DNA of 48,460 bases, taken from NCBI GenBank assembly GCA_002686885.1, contig NYYT01000048.1, positions 25,192 through 73,651 of the forward strand, in the 5' to 3' direction. The notes under the pieces are model-generated. The model saw nothing but the letters and a program-made list of their open reading frames with translations, did not search any database and was not told where the DNA came from. Source of the stretch: Pedosphaera sp. (lineage in GTDB: Bacteria > Verrucomicrobiota > Verrucomicrobiia > Limisphaerales > AAA164-E04). Position 1 is the stretch's first letter. Each line of letters opens with the position of its first letter. This document shows positions 39,401 through 48,100 of the stretch, in pieces. The position numbers and the translations under genes were made by a program.

Positions 39401-40715
39401 CACTGTATTCGATCTGCCCACGCAATGTCTCACCGGTATCCTGAATGTTGAAACGAAGACCATACTTTACATGGGTTTCGGGAATGGGTTCCGGTTTGAT
39501 AGACAAGCCGGCAAGCTCGGTTTCCTTTACATGGACTTGCTGGAGGTCAAATTTTACCTGAAACAACGGCGTGAACTGTTCGATGCGTCTATCAGGATTG
39601 AGCGTTTCAACCAATTTTTCAAATGGCAGATCCTGATGCGCCAAACCACCTTCAACCGTCTCTTTGACACGCGATACGAAGGCCTTGAAACTTGGATCTC
39701 CCGATGCGTCGGTTCGGAGGACCAATGTATTGACCAGAAGACCGATCAATCCCGCTGTTTCCGTTCGATCTCGATTGGCCACTTCACTGCCGACCACGAT
39801 GTCGGTTGATCCGCAGTATTTCATCAACAGCGTTTTAAAAACAGCCAGAAGACATGCAAACAAGCTTGTTTCAAATTGGCTTGCCAATGATTTGATCCGT
39901 TCGGTGAGTCGGGCATCGATAAGGATCGGAAAGTGGGCGCCTTGATGACTCGGGTCTTTACAGACCTTGCTGGGTAATTCCAATTCGGGTAGAGGGGGGC
40001 TTAACTGAGATTTCCAATAACTTAATTGTTCCTCCAGCAATGAGCCCTTTAAGCGGTTGCGTTGCCAGAGAGCCCAATCCGGATATTGGATTGGAAGTTC
40101 CGGCAAGGGAGCTGTTTCTTTGGAAGACCTGTAAAAATGAGTTAACTCCCGCAAGAAAACCATGACCGACCAACGATCGCAAACAATGTGATGCGTCAGG
40201 AGAACCAGAACATGATCCTCCTTGGCAAGTCGATACAACTCCAATTGAAGCGGAGGTAAGGCCAGAGAGACGGGAGTGGATTTAGTGGATTCGATTCGCT
40301 GCTGGAGGATCAGTTCCGAATCGGATTCCTCACTGAGGTCATGCAGCGGAATGTTGACGGGTGTCGGTGGTAAAATCTTCTGGTAGGCCTCTCCTTTGTG
40401 GTTTTTAAGAAAGCAGGTGCGAAGTGATTCGTGACGGGTAACAATACGATTAAGAGCCTTCTGTAATTGATCCGAATCCAATGGGCCTTTTAATCGCAAT
40501 GCGCTGCTCACATTGTATGCGGTGTTATCCGGATCAAACTGTTGAACAAACCAGAGCCGCTGCTGAGCCCAGGATAGAGGTAGTTCCGACAGGGAAGGGC
40601 GACGTTGAATTCCAGTACTCGTCGGTTTTTTCATGCCCTTTTCTCTGAGTCGACGCTCAAATAAAGCGCGCTGCTCCGGAGTCAAATCGGAAAGTTGCGA
40701 GTAAAGGTTTTTCAT
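33495..40715 (-). CDS. NRPS, C-A(Ala)-PCP-Cy-A(Cys, oxidase inserted)-PCP: alanyl-thiazole synthetase
   Basis: Counting from the ATG at 40715 (2406 residues, start MKNLYSQLSDLTPEQRALFE, 19 bases after the preceding PKS stop; an upstream in-frame ATG at 40835 overlaps that gene by about 100 bases and is unlikely). C about 45-470 with HHIVCDR (Gly replaced by Arg). A1 about 495-975 with pocket D-L-F-N-N-A-L-T-Y-K, alanine. PCP1 Ser1023. Cyclization domain about 1082-1520 with D1214xxxxD1219xxS1222. A2 about 1536-2275 with pocket D-L-H-N-L-S-L-I-W-K, one change from the cysteine code DLYNLSLIWK. An FMN oxidase-like insert about 2020-2235 sits between A8 and A10. PCP2 GGNSL, Ser2320. The set predicts Ala-Cys condensation, cyclization to thiazoline, and oxidation to thiazole. 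The C-terminal tail (LTDEELTAQLNALLQEDQEKE) is a probable docking helix. Confidence 0.94.
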   Translation of the reverse strand: MKNLYSQLSDLTPEQRALFERRLREKGMKKPTSTGIQRRPSLSELPLSWAQQRLWFVQQFDPDNTAYNVSSALRLKGPLDSDQLQKALNRIVTRHESLRTCFLKNHKGEAYQKILPPTPVNIPLHDLSEESDSELILQQRIESTKSTPVSLALPPLQLELYRLAKEDHVLVLLTHHIVCDRWSVMVFLRELTHFYRSSKETAPLPELPIQYPDWALWQRNRLKGSLLEEQLSYWKSQLSPPLPELELPSKVCKDPSHQGAHFPILIDARLTERIKSLASQFETSLFACLLAVFKTLLMKYCGSTDIVVGSEVANRDRTETAGLIGLLVNTLVLRTDASGDPSFKAFVSRVKETVEGGLAHQDLPFEKLVETLNPDRRIEQFTPLFQVKFDLQQVHVKETELAGLSIKPEPIPETHVKYGLRFNIQDTGETLRGQIEYSADLFDASCIARMAQHWQTLLGSVIASPEQPLSSLSILAESEKDHLWNLSQGHQLPPTTETLHGLFETQVKHNPEAIAVVDGSSEITYEHLDQKAEQWAKTLKNLNMKPGFRVGVCLPKSADLIAILLSIHKAGGAYLPLDPDYPDERLEFIKKDADCVAVFHRTKNEIKLQTDKQSLQSEFEVPHDQNEESWAYVIYTSGSTGQPKGVAISHHAAATLMRWTGRNFDPSALSGVLASTSICFDLSIFEIFAPLVHGGKIILAKNLLELPNLPARNSVTLINTVPSLLRQLLTTDSLPETLKVVNLAGEPLPPDLVKDLQSRNVGAIYNLYGPSEDTTYSTYAYLDKNHYDPDKDPVPIGKPIDNTVALVLDPNGNLQPTGIAGELFLGGEGLACGYLNRPDLNKTGFVSNPLEKGPKRLYRTGDRVRWMENGQLEFLGRLDDQFKIRGYRIEAGEIEIFLRRHTQIKEALVVSHRTQDDLVLLAYLVPKQGNHMPSPETLRNYLSEFLPNPMIPTLWHELEAIPRLPNGKVDKALLPTPDFPQSSHAYKAPVTTTERQLVEIWETILKIESIGIDDSFFDLGGHSLLAVQLVASIESKMGISIPLRMLFTFSTVSGLASFIDKNELVHHPSTSATEPIQSDPESRYEPFPLTDIQQAYWLGRNGAFELGNIATHGYREIDLHGIPHEKVQEAFNLLIQRHDMLRAVVQEDGKQSCLEQVPAFDIQVHSGDASPESLCLSLREKLSHQVFPTDQWPLFHIEAVDLGNETRRYFVSFDVLLGDAWSLQILGREMLTLIQGRELPPLTLTFRDYVLYEQAQSDSGKNKTDWKYWQDQIPKIPPAPDLPLIKNPREIDQPEVKRRSMTIPATMWQAIQHQAKSHGLTASAIILSAFSEVLGSWSRKRRFTINLTLFNRRPVHPDVDSIIGDFTSSTLVPIDQCNLESFANRTKAVQATLWEVLEHRSVSGVRIIRELARHWSTHVSAIMPVVFTSTLGKIAASTTQSPSKVVFGLSQTSQVYLDHQVAELDGDLALNWDTIDELWPEGVLDAMFETYGAFVRQLAADQSSWQRCPRLISQDDHQRLNASGTQGLIPQASSKNTLHGLFFQRAKQQRKAIAIRTDDTEITYEALANHTLNLADQLIQKGVTANELVAVSIHKDWRQIVACLAILTAGAAYVPIQTSLPMARRHQILEDIQTRIVLTTEESPADWPESILNIQIHSAFKNTSSIQPETIGKASENLAYVIFTSGSTGKPKGVMIDHQSAINSILDINQRIKLTPEDSVFALSSLSFDLSVHDIFGSLAAGATILIPTDHDRSEDPAYWLECLIKHKGTVWNSVPALAQLLVGSLDHHQDAANESPKPDLRCLLLSGDWIPLSLPDAIKHHLPNAQVMSLGGATEASIWSISHPVEKLEPEWPSIPYGRPMSNQTWYVLDENLEPKPPWTPGELYIGGNGVASGYWNRPQLTAERFIPNPFDPSPYLYRTGDWGRLRPIGDDPSQLCLEFLGREDSQVKVNGHRIELGEIEATLQNHPAIKQAVVTAIGSPPELVAYVVPNASKAESSSLNHLKNEAASAPEHEELTGIELPSAVESTPVFRRQSHRQFLKQSVSLDHFSELLSNLKAHAMPRAPMPKYRYPSAGSLYAVKALIHVKPDGIAFLEAGWYRYEPIQHRLIPLKPVSSCDPGTMFASSHPVFEACGFGIFFIGSLDRVKAKYGDRALSFCLLEAGYMGQLLMENAPALDLGLCPVNDLPLDSLANALGLSPDQHFLHGMLGGAIAPDMSDRWMSLEVSTSPSLQERLQESLGSTLPAYMVPKRFQILEALPISSNGKIDRKALPQPSVLPNQAYEKPRDEMESMICNIWAELLNVDRVGIHDDFFQLGGNSLQAIQLLGALRKQFDREFRMEQLFGALTPATQAELIRSIDPKGEDTERIPRLDRNTEVGMKSVETLTDEELTAQLNALLQEDQEKE
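34011..34658 (-). other. Inserted FMN-dependent oxidase (Ox) domain, thiazoline dehydrogenase type
   Basis: Old-frame residues about 2060-2275, between the A8 region (GREDSQVKVNGHRIELGEIE) and A10 (NGKIDRKALP). The pattern RxSHRQF, YRYPSAGSLYAVKALI, GWYRYEP and SFCLLEAGYMGQLL is that of the SagB/McbC-like nitroreductase-fold oxidases, which oxidise thiazoline to thiazole. The same placement inside a Cys adenylation domain is known from epothilone and myxothiazol synthetases. Confidence 0.87.
36156..37472 (-). other. Heterocyclization (Cy) domain
   Basis: Starts PLTDIQQAYWLGR and has the DxxxxDxxS signature (DVLLGDAWS) in place of the condensation HHxxxDG. Such domains form the peptide bond and then close the Cys side chain to a thiazoline. 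The following Cys-type adenylation domain and oxidase support thiazole formation. Confidence 0.92.
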
Positions 40716-40734
40716 ATGCTTGGTCCGGTCGCCT

Positions 40735-43700
40735 TTATTCGGGGTGGGGTGATTCCAGTTGAGATTTGGTTTCTTCAGGAGACAGGTTTTTGATCTCATC
40801 GAGAAGATCTGCCATCTCATCGAGAGATGCTTCATTGGGAAGTTCCGCCTCCAAAATACGGGCTATTCGTGCTGGGGTGGGTTCGTCCGTGACCAGGTGG
40901 CGTAGTTCGATTTCGATGGGAAAGACTTCACGCAGGCGACTGATGACCTGGATCGCCAACAATGAATGGCCTCCCAGAGCATAGAAATTGTCATCCACTC
41001 CTATCCCTTTGATTCCCAGGAAATCTTCCCAGACCTCGACTATCGTTCTTTCGATTGCGTTCGCAGGCGGTCGATATTCATTTGCCAATTTTGGGCGTTC
41101 ATGTGCGATGTTCGAACCGGATTCGATGTTGGAAGTTTCGGTCGGAGTCGAGGTTGGTAGGACCCATTTTTCCAATCTATCATACAGAGATTCCAAGGAA
41201 ACGATATACTGGCCAGGGGGTGCCTGTGTCAGAATGCGTAGAGTGGTTTTCCATGCTAATTCCTTCTCTATGGCGTTTGAAGGATGCTCCTCGTTTGTGC
41301 TCTTTTCCGAATCGGATTGGACTGAGCCATGCGTCAGGCGATCCCAGTTAATCGCATACCAGGCACACGATTGTTTCTGGTTTTGAATTGCTACCATGGC
41401 GTCCACTTGATGGTTTGTGCCGGAGTAAGCGGCAAGTCCCATGCCGCCGATGATCGATGAAAGCGATGACTGTGCGCATACAAATTTCGGTAAATCTGAA
41501 TCAAGGCAGCTTGCCAAAGCCTCAAGCGGCATCCGTTTGGATTGCTCGTTGTATTCCCAATGGCTTTTTTGAAGCAATGTCAGAGGCGCTGCTGACTGTT
41601 TGTTAGCGGTGTCACTGCAGACAAATATTCCCCGTGGCATACCCGATGAGGATTGGATGGATTGAATCGCCGCTTGAATGGTTTCAGAGGTGGCGGCCTC
41701 CATCAGGCTCATCTGATCGTTCAAGAGGGATTGGGGAACTTTGGATTCCGGATGTGTATTGATCCAGAAAACCGAGGCACCCACTTCGAGCAGAGATGCC
41801 GCCCAGGTTTGTCCCAGCTCCGATTGGACGTCACCCAGAATCAGGTAGGATGCTTTTGATTGAATCAGGGGTGGTGTGCGTGGAGTGTCATTAGTTAAGG
41901 GGAGCGATTCATAATCAAGTATCCATCGGGTTTGTCCCCGGTAGGCAACAGCCACTTCTGCTGGATCGCTGACACGCAGTTCTTCCCAAAGGGTTTCGGC
42001 CATCCTTTTCAAATTGGACTGTGTGTCACCTATATCGATCCATCGACAACCGATGTTCGGTTTCTCCTGTCCAATGACCATGGAAACGCCTCTGATGGCG
42101 GACTGGAGAGGCGCCATGGTGTCTTCCGTCTCAATCAGCACAGCCTGGGTAGTACACACAAACAGGTGAATAGCTTCATCCGGCAAATGATCCGCTAAAG
42201 CTGCCAGTTCCTGGGACGGAGCTGTCTTGTTGTCATCTAGGGCCCACAAGTACATTATGTGCGTTGCCTGGGTCTCCCTTTCTTGTAATGCACGGAATAA
42301 TTCTTCGAAACTTTTCGGATCGTTAGGGGAAGTCAGGTATTCGCGAAATCCGGCAGACCGACCTTCGGTCTTGCGCAGAACCTTGATGACATCTTTTCCA
42401 CTTCGTTCGATGCGGTCGGCCAGCGCATTGCCAATGCCTCCTTCATCGAGGAACAACAGCCACCGTTGTCGTTCGGTAGGTGGAATGGGTTTTGGAATGG
42501 CAACACTTTTTCGCCAGCTTGGGTAATAGGTGCTGACTTCTGTGGAAGCCTTTTTTCTGCTGGTCGATATTGGATCCTGAAAATTGCCCTGATGTCTCGG
42601 TTCAACCAGGAATTGCCGGCGCTCGAAAGGATAGGTCGGCAGCGGCAAACGTTGGGGAGAATATTCGGTTGACCGTGTCAGCTCCCATTTGACAGGTGCG
42701 CCCTGCATCCATAATTCGGCGACCAGTCTTGGAAGGTGAAGGTTTGATTCGGATTGGGTCGTTATCACACTCAAGACCGGAGACTGAGTTTGCTTCTTGA
42801 TCAACGGACCCAAACCCTGCCCATCCCCCAATTCAATGAATATCACATTGTCCAGATCAAGAACGGTTTGAACGCATGGATGAAATGCCACGGGTTCGCG
42901 TAAATGACGCCCCCAATATGCGGGTTCCATCGCTTCTTTCTGCTTGATCCAGTTCCCTGAAACGTTGGACAAAAAAGGAATGTTCGGTGGCGCTACCGAA
43001 ACCTTGGACAATGCTGCAATCCATGGGGCAAGGATGGAGTCCATGGTTTCAGAGTGAAATGGCCGGGTGGTGTCGAGTCGTTTAAACGGGATCTTTTCGT
43101 CTTTCAGTTGATGTTCCAGTTTTTCGATCAGTGGGGTAGGGCCGGACAAAGTAACCATGTCGGGGGCATTGTGGGCCGCGATGGAAATTTTAGGCCCCAG
43201 CAAATCTTTGATGTCCTCGGGAGATTTCATGACAACCGTCATGGATCCTGCTGCCGTTGCATCCATGAGCCTGCCTCGGATGGAAACGAGTTTGACCGCG
43301 TCTTTCAGTTCGAAAACTCCTGCGATGCAGGCCGCAACCCATTCGCCAAAACTATGTCCAAGTAGCGCAGCAGGTTTGATTCCATATGCGTTTGCCCATT
43401 TGAAAAGTGCATATTGAGCGGAAAACAACTCAAGACATTCTGTCTCTACCTCACCTCGCTCGTGATGGCCAGGTTCAAGTGAAGCGATGCTTTCTTCATA
43501 GGCATCCTTGAATGTCGGTTCCGTGTCCAGCAATGCACTCACCCATCCTTGAGGGGATGAGCCTTGTCCTGGAAGTAAGAAGACAATGGACGGATTTTCC
43601 TTGGATTCACTGATCAAAGGAGAGCCATCGAGTTGGGAAATGACCTCGTCCACTGAGGAGGCGGTCACAGCACTTCGCCATGGAAATGGCTGCCTTCCTT

Positions 43701-45168
43701 CCTGAAGGGTGAAGGCTATATCTTGGAGTCCGAGACCAGAGGAGGATTTCAGATATTGACTTAATTTCGTTATCTGATTGTGAAGCGCGGACTTCGATCT
43801 GGCCGAAAGAGGGATGATCTGGGGCTGGTCGATTTCTTTCTGGTGACGTTCAGCGCCCACCCATTCCTCCAGGACGACATGCGCATTGGATCCGCCGATA
43901 CCGAACGAACTGACACCGGCGCGGCGGGGAAATCCTTCATTCGGTTTCCATTGCTTTAATGACGTGTTGACATAAAAGGGTGAATGTTCGAAATCGATTT
44001 GCGGATTGGGTTGATGGTAATGAAGACTTGCCGGAATTTGTTGATGTCGCAATGCAAGGATCGTCTTTATGAGACCCGCGATACCGGCGGCTGTATCCAG
44101 ATGACCGATATTGGTTTTGACCGAACCGATGGCACAGTAAGGGGAATCAGCATCCTGATGTGGAAAAACCTTCATGAGGGCGGCCATCTCGATCGGATCA
44201 CCCATAGGGGTGCCGGTGCCATGAGCTTCGATGTAGGAAATTGATTCGGCTGGGGTCTCAGCCATGGTCAGCGCAGTTCGAATGGCGGCTGCCTGGTTTT
44301 CTGATTGGGGCGCGGTGAAACTCACTTTTCTTGAACCGTCATTGGTGACGGCTGAACCTTTGATGACCGCCTCAATGACATCTCCATCCTTGATGGCATC
44401 TTCAAGCCGTTTTAAAACAACAATCCCAACTCCGTTGCCACCGACCGTTCCGTTGGCGTTTGCATCAAAGGCACGACAATGACCATCTTCAGAATAAATG
44501 GATTCTTTTTGTGCGGGGTATCCCACTTGTCTCGATATCGCCACTCCACCTGCAAGTGCCATGTCACAATCTCCGCTCAGCAATGATTGACATGCCGCAT
44601 GAACGGAAACAAGCGAGGAGGAACAGGCTGTTTGGATCCCTATACTCGGACCGGTGAGGTTTAGTTTGTAAGAAACTCTCGTACAGAGAAAATCCTTATC
44701 GTTGGCGACAAAAAGCTCATAGGGGCTGACGGTTTCTCGTACTTCCTGGTTGGCGTATAATTGCAGGAGATAACCGCTCATCCCAGCACCTGCGAATACT
44801 CCGATCGGGCCCTGATAACGGTCCTGGTTATATCCGGCCGTCTCCATGGCTTCCCATGCGCATTCGAGAAAAACACGGTGTTGTGGATCAAGAATCTTTG
44901 CTTCACGCGGACTATATCCAAAGAATTGAGCGTCGAAGTGGTCGGCATCTTTGAGAATTCCCCCTGTTTTGACATAATCGGGATCCTTGATTTGTTCTTC
45001 CGAGACACCATTCCGGCGCAGGTAGTCTTCGTCCAGCGCTGAAAGACACTCACGACTGTTTTTTAAATTATCCCAGTATTCGGTAACTGATTTGGCACCA
45101 GGGAAGCGTCCCGCCATGGCGATGATCGCGATTTCCAGACCATTCGATTGTTGAGTCGTTTTCGTCAA
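40735..45168 (-). CDS. PKS module KS-AT-(degenerate KR)-ACP
   Basis: 1477 residues. KS about 11-435 with Cys182 (TACSSSL), His316 and His356. AT about 527-820 with GQGSS, GHSFGE (Ser606) and RPFHS (His705). The PFH form points to malonyl rather than methylmalonyl. A KR-sized region about 880-1290 follows, but its nucleotide-binding loop reads LILGDVQSELG instead of TGGxGxxG, so it should not bind NADPH; the beta-keto group would remain. ACP about 1368-1440, GGHSLLA, Ser1402. C-terminal docking helix (LDEMADLLDEIKNLSPEE). The start codon is TTG, 4 bases after the stop of the Gly NRPS; no ATG fits before the KS. The N-terminus has no coiled coil, as expected of a PKS fed by an NRPS. This is the only AT in the window. 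Confidence 0.93.
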   Translation of the reverse strand: MTKTTQQSNGLEIAIIAMAGRFPGAKSVTEYWDNLKNSRECLSALDEDYLRRNGVSEEQIKDPDYVKTGGILKDADHFDAQFFGYSPREAKILDPQHRVFLECAWEAMETAGYNQDRYQGPIGVFAGAGMSGYLLQLYANQEVRETVSPYELFVANDKDFLCTRVSYKLNLTGPSIGIQTACSSSLVSVHAACQSLLSGDCDMALAGGVAISRQVGYPAQKESIYSEDGHCRAFDANANGTVGGNGVGIVVLKRLEDAIKDGDVIEAVIKGSAVTNDGSRKVSFTAPQSENQAAAIRTALTMAETPAESISYIEAHGTGTPMGDPIEMAALMKVFPHQDADSPYCAIGSVKTNIGHLDTAAGIAGLIKTILALRHQQIPASLHYHQPNPQIDFEHSPFYVNTSLKQWKPNEGFPRRAGVSSFGIGGSNAHVVLEEWVGAERHQKEIDQPQIIPLSARSKSALHNQITKLSQYLKSSSGLGLQDIAFTLQEGRQPFPWRSAVTASSVDEVISQLDGSPLISESKENPSIVFLLPGQGSSPQGWVSALLDTEPTFKDAYEESIASLEPGHHERGEVETECLELFSAQYALFKWANAYGIKPAALLGHSFGEWVAACIAGVFELKDAVKLVSIRGRLMDATAAGSMTVVMKSPEDIKDLLGPKISIAAHNAPDMVTLSGPTPLIEKLEHQLKDEKIPFKRLDTTRPFHSETMDSILAPWIAALSKVSVAPPNIPFLSNVSGNWIKQKEAMEPAYWGRHLREPVAFHPCVQTVLDLDNVIFIELGDGQGLGPLIKKQTQSPVLSVITTQSESNLHLPRLVAELWMQGAPVKWELTRSTEYSPQRLPLPTYPFERRQFLVEPRHQGNFQDPISTSRKKASTEVSTYYPSWRKSVAIPKPIPPTERQRWLLFLDEGGIGNALADRIERSGKDVIKVLRKTEGRSAGFREYLTSPNDPKSFEELFRALQERETQATHIMYLWALDDNKTAPSQELAALADHLPDEAIHLFVCTTQAVLIETEDTMAPLQSAIRGVSMVIGQEKPNIGCRWIDIGDTQSNLKRMAETLWEELRVSDPAEVAVAYRGQTRWILDYESLPLTNDTPRTPPLIQSKASYLILGDVQSELGQTWAASLLEVGASVFWINTHPESKVPQSLLNDQMSLMEAATSETIQAAIQSIQSSSGMPRGIFVCSDTANKQSAAPLTLLQKSHWEYNEQSKRMPLEALASCLDSDLPKFVCAQSSLSSIIGGMGLAAYSGTNHQVDAMVAIQNQKQSCAWYAINWDRLTHGSVQSDSEKSTNEEHPSNAIEKELAWKTTLRILTQAPPGQYIVSLESLYDRLEKWVLPTSTPTETSNIESGSNIAHERPKLANEYRPPANAIERTIVEVWEDFLGIKGIGVDDNFYALGGHSLLAIQVISRLREVFPIEIELRHLVTDEPTPARIARILEAELPNEASLDEMADLLDEIKNLSPEETKSQLESPHPE
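41299..42531 (-). other. Degenerate ketoreductase region
   Basis: Residues about 880-1290 of the KS-AT-ACP protein keep the KR layout (structural half RQRWLLFLDEGGIGNALADR, catalytic half with LSSIIGGMGLAAYSGTN and the NWD end) but have lost the Gly-rich cofactor loop. The Tyr of AAYSGTN remains. It is probably structural only. Confidence 0.75.
42709..43590 (-). other. Acyltransferase (AT) domain, predicted malonyl-specific, the only AT in the window
   Basis: Residues about 527-820: FLLPGQGSSPQGW, LLGHSFGEWVAA (Ser606 nucleophile), a catalytic Arg in SIRGRLMD, and RPFHS (His705). The xPFH form groups with malonyl-CoA ATs. It loads its own ACP and is a candidate to serve the two AT-less PKSs. 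Confidence 0.85.
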
Positions 45169-45172
45169 AGCT

Positions 45173-48100
45173 TCATCCGGTTTTGTCTTGGTCAGTGGTC
45201 TGATTTTGTCTTCGACGCATCAGTCGCGATCGACCCGCCTTCAATGCCCCGCTACGATCCGTATCACGATGGATTGAGGTCTGATGGTTGATATGGTTTG
45301 CCAACGCATGGAGTGATGGATGCTGAAAAAAATCAATTATTGGCAGTTTGATGCCCATCTGCTCCCTGATCTCGTTTTGAGCTGTTAGGATCAATAATGA
45401 GTGTCCGCCCATTTCGAAAAAATTGTCATGAATACCTACGGTATCCGTCTTGAGAACACGTTTCCAAACCTTTGCCAAATCGCGTTCCAATTGGGTTTGA
45501 GGAGGGATCCCCGAGCTGGCTCGGGTGATCCTCATGCTCGATAGGGTTTTGCGGTCCGTTTTTCCGTTCGGTGTGATCGGGAATCGATCCAGTTCTCGCA
45601 TTCCTGCGGGAAGCATGTAGGCAGGCAATTTCCCCGATAAGTGTCGTCGCAGGTCGGTGTTAAAAGTTTCTTCCGGTTCTTCTGAATTCCTTGAACGTCG
45701 ATAGAATACTTGGATGCATTGCTCACCTTCCCCAAAGTCATGTAGGACAGCCACCGCTTCTTCCACTTCTCCATGTGATTCCATTGCGGTTTCGATTTCT
45801 CCTAATTCAATGCGGTGTCCCCTCAACTTGATCTGAGAATCCATGCGACCCAAGAATTCCATCAAACCATCGGGCGTTTGTCGTACGGAGTCTCCCGTCC
45901 TGTAAACCCGGATAGGATTTGAATCAGCTTCATCCAATTGAACAAATCGTTCCCTGGTCAGGTCGGGGCGTTGGTGGTAGCCAGGACTTAGCCCGATTCC
46001 GCCAATGCACAATTCGCCAGGGACTCCAGGCGGTACTGGTCGAAGTTTGCTATCCACGATATGAAAGGAGGTATTGTCCAAAGGACCGCCGATAGGCATG
46101 GATTCCTTGTTCCCATCGATTCTGAGTGCACCGGACCAGATGGTGGTTTCGGTAGGGCCGTAAACATTCCAGATGGTAGAACCAGTCTTTAACAGTTCAT
46201 CCGCCAAGGAAACAGGGAGTGCCTCACCCCCGCATAAGAATGTTCTTTTCCGATCATCTTGCTTGTGATGCTCATGGGGCCAGCAGGACATGATCATACG
46301 CCAAGCAGCGGGAGTGGCCTGAACTACATCAATGTCCCGCTCGTTGATCAGGTCCACCAAATGTCCACCATCCTTCAATTTTTGATCATCCGTCAACACC
46401 AGCGTAGCCCCTCGAGTCAAAGGAAGAAGCAGTTCCAGGGTGGCGATGTCGAACGCAAATGTCGTCAAAGAAAGCAGGCATTGATCTTGTTTGAACTCAA
46501 TTCTGGACTCAATGGATTGAAGTAAATTTGCGAGGCTGAGATGCGTGATGGGAACCCCTTTCGGACGTCCGGTGGTGCCACTCGTAAAAATGAGATAGGC
46601 CAGATCCGAAGGGGAAACCCGTTCTTGCGGTTCACTTGAATAAACGGCCGAGGCGTCCCAAGTTTCAAAATCTATGATCTCAATGGATTCGGATTCGACG
46701 AGATGTCTGGTGGAGGTGAGTGTGATGACAGCTCTTAAATCACCATCCTTTGCGATGTCGATGAGTCGGTCTTTTGGGTGGCTGGGATCCAGCGGCACAA
46801 AATGGCAACCAGCTTTTAAAATCGCAAGCATGGCGATGACCATTTCTGGTGAGCGTGGAAGAAGAATGCCAATAGCCTCCTTGCCCACTTTAAAATCGTT
46901 TTGCAGAGCGACTGCAAGTTTTGAAGATTGCTGATCCAACTCCTGGTAAGTTAATATTTGTTCTCCACACTCAATGGCGGATTTATCTCCATGTATGCGC
47001 GCTGCACGAGTAAATGATTGATGAGCGCATTCGAGTTGGCTGGTGATGGTAGTCGGACCTTCGAATTCAGTGGGTCTTCTCAGTGCAGGAAACAGACTGG
47101 AAGAATCTTCCACAGGCAGATCCCCTAGGTTCGCCAATCGTGTGAGGATGGAATTCAGAAAATCGATCATGCACTCGACATCGTGCTTATCACATCGATT
47201 GAGTTGAAAATGGAGGCATAATTCTATCTCTTCTCCCCCACTGGCAAATAGTGCGAATGGATAATGTGTTTTCTCATCGACATTCACATGAGCGATCGAA
47301 AGTTTGGCGTCGTCCGGAAGGTGGTTGGATTCAACCGGGTAATTTTCAAAAATAACAACCGATTCAAATAATGGTTGATTTCGCGGAACGTCGGTTTGCG
47401 ATTGGATGTCCGTCAAAGCCATCCATTCAAAAGGTTGCTGTCTTTCACCGTGTGCCTGGAGGTCTTGTAACCAAGCAACAGGGGATTTCTTTCGATTCAA
47501 ACATACGCGCAGGGGCAGGGTATTGATGTGCATCCCCACTCTGTTCTCAATTTGTGTCAAATCAGCCGGTCGACCCGATCTGGCCACACCAAACACCACT
47601 TCATCTTGATCGGCATAGCGTGACAGCAGAATGGCCCAGGCAGCTTGAATCAATGTGCTGAGAGTCAACCGATGTCGCTGTGCAAATTCGGTGAGTTTTT
47701 GACTGGTCTCAGGTGCTAAGCTGCGTCGTAGGGTCTGGCTTTTTGGAGTTTCCTGACTCTGTTGATTGTCAGAGTGAGTCGCTAAGGTCGGGGGCCTGAG
47801 GATTCCAATCGGGGTGGATGAGGTAAATCCTTCAAGATAGGATTTCCAAAATCGTTTCGCTTTGACGTCATCCTGGCTTTGCAACCAGGTAATGTAGTCA
47901 CGGAAAGGGTGCAAACTTCTGCCACTGATCGCGCTTTCTGGTTTTGGAAGAGATGTCTGTGACTGGATTTGGTAGGCTGTGATCCATTCTTTCAACAATA
48001 AAGGCAGCGACCAACCGTCGAGAAGGAGATGGTGATATGTCCAAACGACTCGATGATGATCTTCAGCAATTCGGAATTGAGTCACGCGCATGAGTGGGGC

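Noticed and set aside
40716-40835. Longer N-terminus of the Ala-thiazole NRPS starting at 40835.
   Set aside because: It overlaps the PKS gene by about 100 bases, the extra 40 residues look like shadow translation, and MKNLYSQLSDLTPEQR is a typical NRPS start.
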